This document shows, piece after piece, positions 56,834 through 64,000 of a DNA stretch of 64,000 nt (positions within the stretch are counted from its first letter, which is position 1; every line of letters begins with the position of its first letter). Source of the DNA: Dendrolimus kikuchii (taxonomy: Eukaryota > Arthropoda > Insecta > Lepidoptera > Lasiocampidae); assembly GCA_019925095.2 (NCBI GenBank), contig CM034392.1, positions 15,324,387 to 15,388,386 of the forward strand. Direction: 5' to 3'. The notes below the pieces were generated by a model. The model was not told the DNA's origin and ran no database searches. It saw nothing but the letters and a program-made list of their open reading frames with translations. Made by a program: the position numbers and the translations under genes.

Positions 56834-59567
56834 TACGCCCGTAACAATACTATTTCAGGCGAACGTAAACCACTCCCCCACCGCTCAGGATTTGTGCCTG
56901 CAGGCGATGGCGGAGTGGCAAGCGAACTTGGCCGTAATAAGCGAACCTTATTACGTGCCGCCTTGCGGCAATTGGGTGGGCGACCTCGACGACGTGGTAG
57001 CGGTGGTGGCCAGAGCCGGTTCTGGCACACCGCTTACATGTCTTGAAAGAGGAAAGGGCTATGCGGTGGCGGAGAGCGGGAGTATCGTCGTCATAGGCGT
57101 TTACTTTTCGCGCAGCCGCCCCCTGGCGGAGTTCGAGCTTCACTTGGACGCCATCAGGGCTGCCATAGACAGATTGTCGCCTAAAACGATCTTCGTGATG
57201 GGCGACTTTAACGCAAAACACTGTTCCTGGGGAAATACGTTCACGGAACCTAGGGGCCGGACGGTTGAGGAATGGGCTCTTCAATCCGGCCTGACCATAT
57301 TGAACCAGGGATCGGTCCAGACCTGCGTGCGCGCGCGGGGTGGATCGGTCATCGACCTGTCATTCGCCACTCATGCGGCCGCCCGCAGAGTTGTCGGATG
57401 GAGGGTGCTGGAGGAGGTGGAGTCGCTCTCTGATCATCGGTACATCAGATTTGAGCTTACCCCCTCCTCCGGTCCGAGCCCTGTTCATCGCCCCCCTCTC
57501 TTCCCGCGTTGGGCCCTTACCAAGCTCGATCCGGAGCAGGCTGAGGAGTGGGCACTCACGGAAAGCTGGGCCTACCCAGTCGAATTCGAGAACCTGGAGT
57601 CGCAGGCAGAGCACATGCGCAAGACCCTGACGAGGGTTTGCGACGCGGCGATGCCTCGCGTCTCCAAGCGGCAGCCTCCGTGCAAGCAGGTCCACTGGTG
57701 GACCGAGGAGCTGGGCGAGATGCGAAAGGCAGTTCGCATCATCAGCCACAGGCTCAAACGCTGCAGGGCGCGCCGTCCTCCGGACTACGTCGCGGAAAAT
57801 GGACTCGTGGGAGAGTTTAGGGAGGCCAGAAAGGCCCTTTCGATTGCAATACTGCAAGCGAAAGCCCGGGCTCGGGCCGAGCTCCTCGAGACGCTCGATC
57901 GGGACCCTTGGGGGCGTCCGTACCGTGGGGCTCGCAACACGTTGCGGCCTTGCACATCCACGGTCACGGAAACGCTCGAACCCGAGGTGCTCCGGTCGGT
58001 TATCGACGGGCTCTTCCCGGATCCGGGAAACTTCACTCCCCCCAGTATGGGTCCACCCGTTCCCGACACTCCCACGGACGAGGAGCCTCACTCCATCTCC
58101 GAGGGGGAACTAGACGTTGCCCTGGACCGGCTCCGGGGCAGGAAGACGGCACCGGGACCCGACGGGGTTCCAGGTCGACTCCTCTTCCTGGCCGCTAAAC
58201 ATCTACGCGGCCAGCTGCGGGAACTGTTCGAAGCCTGTATTCGCGCAGGTCGGCTCCCGTCGCAATGGAAGGAGGGTCGTTTGTGCCTGATTCCCAAGGG
58301 AGGTCGGCCTCCCAACGATCCGTCCGCCTTCAGGCCCATAGTGCTGCTGAACGAGGTCGCTAAGGTCTTCGAAAAGATCTTGGCGGAGCGGCTCGTGAAG
58401 CATCTCGACACTGTGGAGCCGGGGCTTTCAGAAACGCAGTTCGGGTTTCGGCGGAGGCGCTCCACGATGGACGCCTTCGAGACGCTGCGAACGTCAACGG
58501 ACGAAGCCGTCCAAGCGAAGGATGTCGTTCTTGCGGTGTCGCTAGACATAGCGAACGCCTTTAACAGCCTCCCTCATGAGACGATCAGGGAGGGGCTCCG
58601 CGCGCATGGAGTCCCCCCGTACCTCACGAGGCTGTTGGGCGCGTACCTGCAGGATCGACATATCCTTTGGGAGGGCGGTGAGTCCGGCAATCCCGAGGTA
58701 GGTCGTCGACGCGTCGCGTGCGGCGTTCCACAGGGGTCGGTCCTCGGGCCGATTCTTTGGAACGTAGGTTATGACTGGATCCTTCGGGTTCCGGTCCTAC
58801 CCGGGGTAGGGCTGATCTGCTTTGCGGACGACACCCTACTCACGGCACGCGCTGCGTCATTTGCGGAATCCGTGGACGTCGCTAACGCCGGGTTGGCGAT
58901 TGTCGTAGATCGAATAGCTAGGCTGGGCTTGAGGGTCTCCCCCGCGAAAACGGAGGCCATCATGTTCCATAGGAAATTTCGCAATCCCCCCGCGGACTTG
59001 ACCGTTTCGGTCCAAGGGGTGGCCATTAGAGTAGGGCCCCAGATGAAATATCTGGGGCTAGTTCTCGATGGGAAATGGCTGTTCAAAGCGCACTTTGAGC
59101 AGCTAGTTCCCAAACTCGTCAAATCCGCGGGCGCACTCTCGAGGCTGCTTCCCAACGTAGGGGGCCCGGGAGGTGCGACGCGGAAACTTTACTCTGGCAT
59201 CCTGAGGAGTATGGCACTGTACGGTGCACCCGTCTGGTCCATTGCACTTCACCGCCACAACAGAACCCTGCTGCAACGGGCGCAGCAGGTTCTGGCCGTG
59301 AGGACCATACGGGGGTATCGCACAGTGTCGCGGACGGCGGCCACCCTCCTGGCAGGCGATCCGCCCTGGCATCTCCAGGCGGACGTCCTGACAGTGGTGC
59401 GCCGCACCCGGCAGGATGCCCTAGCTAGAGGCCTGACCTTCTGTCAGGTCGAAATCGAGGCGATCAGGAAGCGGGAAACCGCCTCCATGATCGCCGTCTG
59501 GTCTCAAGAGCTCGACAACCCTGCGGCCTATGGCGGCTACACGGTGGACGCAATCAGGCCACGATGA
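56826..59567 (+). CDS. R1-clade ORF2: endonuclease-reverse transcriptase, prematurely ended
   Basis: I place the start at ATG 56826, eight bases before the gag stop; the frame is open a little further upstream but without an ATG. The APE-type endonuclease spans residues 1-215: the R1-type QANVNHSPTAQDL (11-23), E40 in SEP, GDFNAKH with D127 and N129, and SDH at 202-204. The RT follows: GRLCLIPKGG (485-493), FRPIVLLNE, QFGFRRRRST, motif A SLDIANAFN with D574, VPQGSVLGPILWN, and the active site FADD at 666-669. The protein then stops at residue 913 in a junction created by a tandem duplication. Its true C-terminus lies in the second copy at 59566-61023. It would nick target DNA and reverse-transcribe the element RNA. 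Confidence 0.88.
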   Translation: MPSTPVTILFQANVNHSPTAQDLCLQAMAEWQANLAVISEPYYVPPCGNWVGDLDDVVAVVARAGSGTPLTCLERGKGYAVAESGSIVVIGVYFSRSRPLAEFELHLDAIRAAIDRLSPKTIFVMGDFNAKHCSWGNTFTEPRGRTVEEWALQSGLTILNQGSVQTCVRARGGSVIDLSFATHAAARRVVGWRVLEEVESLSDHRYIRFELTPSSGPSPVHRPPLFPRWALTKLDPEQAEEWALTESWAYPVEFENLESQAEHMRKTLTRVCDAAMPRVSKRQPPCKQVHWWTEELGEMRKAVRIISHRLKRCRARRPPDYVAENGLVGEFREARKALSIAILQAKARARAELLETLDRDPWGRPYRGARNTLRPCTSTVTETLEPEVLRSVIDGLFPDPGNFTPPSMGPPVPDTPTDEEPHSISEGELDVALDRLRGRKTAPGPDGVPGRLLFLAAKHLRGQLRELFEACIRAGRLPSQWKEGRLCLIPKGGRPPNDPSAFRPIVLLNEVAKVFEKILAERLVKHLDTVEPGLSETQFGFRRRRSTMDAFETLRTSTDEAVQAKDVVLAVSLDIANAFNSLPHETIREGLRAHGVPPYLTRLLGAYLQDRHILWEGGESGNPEVGRRRVACGVPQGSVLGPILWNVGYDWILRVPVLPGVGLICFADDTLLTARAASFAESVDVANAGLAIVVDRIARLGLRVSPAKTEAIMFHRKFRNPPADLTVSVQGVAIRVGPQMKYLGLVLDGKWLFKAHFEQLVPKLVKSAGALSRLLPNVGGPGGATRKLYSGILRSMALYGAPVWSIALHRHNRTLLQRAQQVLAVRTIRGYRTVSRTAATLLAGDPPWHLQADVLTVVRRTRQDALARGLTFCQVEIEAIRKRETASMIAVWSQELDNPAAYGGYTVDAIRPR

Positions 59568-60583
59568 CATAGCGAATGCCTTTAACAGCCTCCCTCATGA
59601 GACGATCAGGGAGGGGCTCCGCGCGCATGGAGTCCCCCCGTACCTCACGAGGCTGTTGGGCGCGTACCTGCAGGATCGACATATCCTTTGGGAGGGCGGT
59701 GAGTCCGGCAATCCCGAGGTAGGTCGTCGACGCGTCGCGTGCGGCGTTCCACAGGGGTCGGTCCTCGGGCCGATTCTTTGGAACGTAGGTTATGACTGGA
59801 TCCTTCGGGTTCCGGTCCTACCCGGGGTAGGGCTGATCTGCTTTGCGGACGACACCCTACTCACGGCACGCGCTGCGTCATTTGCGGAATCCGTGGACGT
59901 CGCTAACGCCGGGTTGGCGATTGTCGTAGATCGAATAGCTAGGCTGGGCTTGAGGGTCTCCCCCGCGAAAACGGAGGCCATCATGTTCCATAGGAAATTT
60001 CGCAATCCCCCCGCGGACTTGACCGTTTCGGTCCAAGGGGTGGCCATTAGAGTAGGGCCCCAGATGAAATATCTGGGGCTAGTTCTCGATGGGAAATGGC
60101 TGTTCAAAGCGCACTTTGAGCAGCTAGTTCCCAAACTCGTCAAATCCGCGGGCGCACTCTCGAGGCTGCTTCCCAACGTAGGGGGCCCGGGAGGTGCGAC
60201 GCGGAAACTTTACTCTGGCATCCTGAGGAGTATGGCACTGTACGGTGCACCCGTCTGGTCCAATGCACTTCACCGCCACAACAGAACCCTGCTGCAACGG
60301 GCGCAGCAGGTTCTGGCCGTGAGGACCATACGGGGGTATCGCACAGTGTCGCGGACGGCGGCCACCCTCCTGGCAGGCGATCCGCCCTGGCATCTCCAGG
60401 CGGACGTCCTGACAGTGGTGCGCCGCACCCGGCAGGATGCCCTAGCTAGAGGCCTGACCTTCTGTCAGGTCGAAATCGAGGCGATCAGGAAGCGGGAAAC
60501 CGCCTCCATGATCGCCGTCTGGTCTCAAGAGCTCGACAACCCTGCGGCCTATGGCGGCTACACGGTGGATGCAATCAGGCCAC
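58545..60583 (+). repeat. 1018-bp tandem duplication inside R1 ORF2
   Basis: 58545-59562 and 59566-60583 are the same sequence at an offset of 1021; line-by-line reading finds only three differences (near 58555/59576, 59243/60264 and 59549/60570). A 3-base filler, GAT (59563-59565), separates the copies. The first copy ends in GCCAC and the second continues into AGCTGACGG, the original 3' sequence. Confidence 0.95.
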
Positions 60584-61023
60584 AGCTGACGGAATGGGTC
60601 AACCGCACCAGCGGCACCCTGACCTTCAGGACGACACAGATACTTACCGGACACGGATGTTTCGATAAGTATCTGTGTCGCATTGTGGGCTGCTTGCCTT
60701 CCCCGGACTGCCGCCAGTGCGGCGCGCCCGACACGGCGTTACACACGCTTGTCGAGTGCGCCGCATGGGCGCCGCAGCGTTTCGAACTTGAGACGCACGT
60801 AGGTCCAGTCGACTCGCTCTGCGACTTGGTCAAGGCCATGCTGCAGAGCAGCGACAATTGGGGGGCTGCGGTTACTTTTTGCGAGACAGTAATGTCACTC
60901 AAGGAGGCCGCAGAACGAGACAGGGAGAGAAGTCCTGCAGCGCGTGCCAATGCGTCTTCTCGAGGTCGCCGGCCTTCAGCTGGCACCCGGAGAGGCAGGT
61001 ACGCGCATTACTTCCCTCCCTGA
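59566..61023 (+). pseudogene. R1-clade ORF2: duplicated RT segment plus C-terminal zinc domain
   Basis: The frame repeats the RT from motif A (DIANAFNSLPHETIREG) through FADD and the thumb region, then continues beyond the point where copy 1 stops: TGHGCFDKYLCRIVGC, then CRQCGAPDTALHTLVEC, the C..C.......H....C motif at the end of R1-type proteins, and a basic tail ending RRGRYAHYFPP. Its frame is shifted by one against ORF2. It has no independent start and is the displaced end of the polymerase. Without the duplication ORF2 would be about 1,058 residues, close to the usual R1 length. Confidence 0.85.
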
Positions 61024-61440
61024 GTTAGGTTCCGTTTACCGCGGGGGGCCTTTAGCTTGCTAGGAAGAGCAAAGGACCTTCTACCCCCGCACAACGAAGT
61101 GGGGTGTGTTCTCCCAGGGCACACTCCAGGCACTTTATTGCGCTGGATCGGCTGGGCGTAACTATGTTCTAAATCTCAGCCTTTCCAACACATTCAAAGC
61201 GCAGGGTCGTCAGGGAGGAGGGGGTTTTTAGTGGGTATTGGGGTTGCTCGCCCGTGCAGCAACGCTCGGAGTCTTCCACACTATTCTGTGACGTCGATCG
61301 CGGACGGAGCGCTGCCAAGAGCATACTATTGCTGCAGTGTTATCGCCCCCGACCGACGCGTGTCGTTCCCCTAGCAACGACCCAGTTTGTGCGTAAATCG
61401 GTTAAGCATTTTCCCTCGCCTCAAAACCAAAAAAAAAAAA
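61024..61440 (+). other. R1 element 3' UTR with A-rich end
   Basis: GC-rich non-coding sequence after the ORF2 stop (61021-61023), ending in an A run at about 61428-61440. Beyond it the text switches to repeat block C, which fixes the 3' end of the element to within a few bases. Confidence 0.75.
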
Positions 61441-61735
61441 AGATGAAGCTGTGATTGTATCTTTTTTGGAAATTACTGAGCGTATATGAATGAAGTTCGA
61501 CACAGAGCTGGCTTATATCCCGAATCAACACTTATGATATTTTTAATCCCGATAAATGATGTTGTTTCCATAGAATTGACGGATTAGCCAAATAGATGGC
61601 ACTGCAATCGTGTTTTTCAATTCACTAACATAACAAATAACTACGTAGTCATAAACAACATATCATTCATTGTAATACTTCAAATTAGGTAGGCTGCGAC
61701 TCACCTCTATGTTTTTTTAGTTTCTTTCTTATATA
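61441..61735 (+). repeat. dispersed repeat block C, copy 2 (3' part)
   Basis: It matches block C copy 1 from 'agatggcgctgtgatcg' onward (about 1300-1570). The left half of the block is missing because the R1 element ends here. Confidence 0.6.
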
Positions 61736-61742
61736 TACATTT

Positions 61743-62233
61743 TGTGACGGGTACGGGACTCGAATTAAAATGCCGTTGGAATTACTATAGAATTTATTAG
61801 AACTATACAAACACGTATGACACAGGTACAAATGTTATATTTGAGCCTGTGTCATACGTGTTGTGTTGGTATGGACGCAACCAGTACAAACTGCACAATA
61901 TAATAACACGCGCAAAGTCCGTTACTATATCGCTCGAATGTACGTCTTGCTCGTGTCGTAATCCTCGCTTGACTGCTTCACCCCTCCGTTCGGGCATTCC
62001 TTTTATTCTGTACAAATACAATATGCCTCGACGCAAAACAATAAATTCTAAGAATTAGTTCGACACACCTGCCTAATGACTGCCATAAAACAAGTACAAT
62101 AAAAATAGAATGTTTTTCTTAATTAGAAATTTTAAACACAAAGTAAACAAAAGAAGTCCAAATGCGGGAAAGGTAATAAACCAGGTTTATGGCAGGCATA
62201 TGTGTGGCATTCACCTTTTGTCGGCATGTAACA
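61743..62233 (-). mobile_element. solo LTR, copy 3, with internal hairpin
   Basis: It starts TGTGAC and ends GTAACA and shares the left ~75 bp and the right ~350 bp with copy 1. A 17-bp perfect inverted repeat (61810-61826 and 61846-61862) with a 19-base loop is present only in this copy. The flanking 4-mers (ATTT and ATAT) do not match. Confidence 0.7.
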
Positions 62234-62309
62234 ATATATAATATGTGTGTAAAAAACCGAGTTAGTTTTTATGTAAGTATAATAAAGCTAGTTCTACATA
62301 TTTTCTACA

Positions 62310-62690
62310 AAGCCTAGGGGGGCAGAAAATTTATAGCAGGTACTGAAAGTAGATTACGGTTTGTGCAGTTTTCTTTTCTAAAAACGTATAATATTACATT
62401 AAAATTAACAGTAGTCGTAGAATATAAATCTTCGTTTATATTAATGTACTCTGTGAATTTAAATTGTTTTTGACTAATAATTATGCGAGAAAGTAAACTG
62501 CAGTGTAGTGAAAAGTGGCTTATGAAGTTGTCACATGACGTTACAATTTGACTGATATTGAAAACTCAATACATCACACAAGTCTGTATGGATTCAGTTC
62601 TTTTGCTCGTCGTTGTTGTGATTAAAACAACAACAGTGGCTAGCAGTGCGCTGCGGAGTTATTTGGCGGGAACTTGAAAAGTGATTGTGA
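62310..62690 (+). repeat. family A, diverged fragment
   Basis: It shares 'gcagttttcttttctaaaaacg' and 'attaacagtagtcgtagaatat' wording with 38455-38530 of family A copy 1, but is clearly diverged. No readable protein. Confidence 0.4.
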
Positions 62691-63245
62691 AAAAAATCAT
62701 GGGGGATAATTAGGACCAGGAGACTGGGAAAATGCAATTTTTAGAATTTTTGTCAGTCTGTCTTAATGTTAGAATATCACGTGAAAATTACAAAACGTAT
62801 TTAAATGAAACTTAACACAGAGCAAGCTCATATCCCGGGGCGTAATTTAGGATACTTTTTATCCCGATAAATGAAGTCGTTTCCGTGGGATAGACGAAGT
62901 TATCGAAAAAGATGGCACTGCGATCGCATCCTTTTTGAAAACTACAGAACGTATATGAACGAAACTTGCCAGAGAGATGGTTTGTATCCCGAATCAACGC
63001 TTAGGATATATTTATCCCGATAAATTATGTTGGTTCCATTGAATATACGGATTAGCTAAATAGATCGCGCTACAATCGCGTTTTTCAATTTACTAACAAA
63101 TACCTACGTAATTCGTTGTATTACTTCAAATCAGGGTTGACTTCGACTCGCTATTTGTTTCTCTGGGCAGTTGTCTCGACTATATTGGATTTAGTTTCTT
63201 TGTTTTTATAGTGAATTGAACAAGAAACAGTAAAGTTTTAAGTCT
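62690..63245 (+). repeat. dispersed repeat block C, copy 3
   Basis: It has the same order of motifs as 1080-1570 ('gtgaaaaaaatcatgggggataattagg' at the start, 'tttatcccgataaatgaag', 'aagatggcactgcgatcgca', 'cgtttttcaatttactaac'). Confidence 0.65.
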
Positions 63246-63329
63246 AACATATATATAAAAAACTAATTTAGTTTTAATGTAACTAACATAGAGCATACCT
63301 AGGGGTGTTCACGCGGCGCAGTAACGAGG

Positions 63330-63428
63330 AAATAAATATATCCTTATTTAATATCATAAATGCGAAAGTAACTGTCTGTCTGTTCTGTTTTCAGGGACAA
63401 ACTACTGAAGCGATTTGGCTGAAACTCA

Positions 63429-63521
<93 letters not shown>

Positions 63522-64000
63522 TTTTTTTCGATACCGAGGTTGAACATAGGATACTTTTTATCCCGAAAAATGGGATAGTTTTCGGGATAAAAATATATTT
63601 GTTTCTTTGTTTGTTATGGTTTTACGAAAAAAGTACTGGACGGATTTGGCTAACATTGGGTATATATGTAATTTTAATTTCGAGGGTGGACAAGGGATAT
63701 TTTTTATTCCAGATAATCGGATAGATTTTGGGATAGAATTATGTAAAGGTTATTCCAGAAAGTAGGATAGGTGTTTTGTGATTTGCCATTTTGGTTATTT
63801 TGGTCAATTTGGTCATTTTGGGCATTTTGGTCGTTTTAGTAATTTTGGACATTTTAGTCAATTTGGTCATATTGGTAATTTTAGACATTTTGGTAATTTT
63901 TGTTAATTTGGTAATTTTGGTCAGTTTGGTAACTTTGTCATTTTGGTCATTTTAGTCATTTTGACCATTTTAGTCAATTTGGTCATTTTGGTCAATTTAG
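63330..64000 (-). mobile_element. family B repeat element, copy 3 (inverted, runs off the window)
   Basis: Read on the minus strand it repeats the family B tail (cgttttcacggaaaaactac type, here diverged, with CAGACAGACAG at 63370), a (TA)n run at 63430-63519, the 'tatcccgaaaaatgggatag' block, and from about 63780 the internal array of GACCAAAAT-type units, which continues to the window end. The array unit matches copy 2, not copy 1. Confidence 0.65.
63430..63519. repeat. (TA)n microsatellite
   Basis: A pure TA run of about 90 bases inside family B copy 3, at the same place as the TA run of copy 2. Confidence 0.95.

Larger units (their letters stand above)
53150..61440 (+). mobile_element. 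R1-clade non-LTR retrotransposon, near complete, GC-rich
   Basis: The layout is 5' UTR (from about 53150), gag-like ORF1 with three zinc knuckles, ORF2 with N-terminal endonuclease and RT, 3' UTR, and an A-rich end at 61428-61440. The order of domains, the R1-type start of the endonuclease (QANVNHSPTAQDL) and the overlapping ORFs place it in the R1 clade. It is far more GC-rich than its surroundings. No 28S rRNA sequence or TTAGG telomere repeat is adjacent, so it is neither a standard R1 in rDNA nor a TRAS/SART insertion at this place. Two lesions make this copy defective: a frame break in gag and a ~1-kb duplication in ORF2. Confidence 0.88.

Noticed and set aside
53150..61440. R1 insertion in 28S rDNA or telomeric TRAS/SART insertion
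   Set aside because: Neither rRNA-like sequence nor TTAGG repeats border the element.
63305..63724. Frame with a long Tyr-Ile repeat
   Set aside because: It is the translation of the (TA)n microsatellite in family B copy 3.

Overview
The window looks like nuclear DNA of a moth or butterfly. The background is AT-rich, with small exons separated by introns full of transposon relics. It carries interspersed sequences of a kind I know from Lepidoptera: 'atcggtccagtagtttttccgt' type tails, a tRNA-derived SINE, mariner relics, and R1-, CR1- and RTE-like retroelements. I assign the order from memory of these families; no database search was possible.

Three host protein genes can be supported. (1) The 3' half of NADPH-cytochrome P450 reductase lies on the + strand, with six exons between 3042 and 11777; its FMN half is outside the window. 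(2) A complete A-kinase anchor protein 1 gene (AKAP1; Drosophila spoonbill/yu) lies on the - strand. Its seven coding exons between 36393 and 26811 add up to exactly 600 codons, encoding a mitochondrial anchor, one KH domain and one Tudor domain. (3) A single-exon eIF1A gene lies on the - strand at 51324-50878. The three genes are unrelated and do not form an operon-like unit.

Most of the rest is mobile DNA. From left to right: a mariner relic (1-485), a SINE (742-1035), and a family called B here, whose copies carry an internal minisatellite (1590-2900, 3470-4455, and inverted at 63330-64000). Retroelement fragments and a solo LTR sit in the P450 reductase introns. A three-layer nest occupies 15650-21985: an old RT copy split by a ~5.2 kb CR1-like element, which is itself split by a 61-bp RTE 3' end with a 12-bp target duplication. 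Solo LTRs of one family lie at 9115, 24166, 51834 and 61743. A long inverted repeat pair with a THAP-like reading frame (27391-29240 and 42928-44493) flanks nearly all of AKAP1. A second mariner-like relic lies at 40690-41290 and an RTE 3' end with a perfect 12-bp target duplication at 45228-45599. A near-complete GC-rich R1-clade retrotransposon (about 53150-61440) has a 1-nt frame break in its gag and a ~1 kb tandem duplication inside its polymerase gene.

The most notable signals are the nested insertions, the R1 internal duplication that starts exactly at the codon for the catalytic Asp of RT motif A, the THAP-like inverted repeats around AKAP1, a fold-back element in an AKAP1 intron, and a dispersed family ('A') that keeps an acidic reading frame I cannot name. 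I did not find a CRISPR array, rRNA gene, genuine tRNA gene or prokaryote-like cassette.
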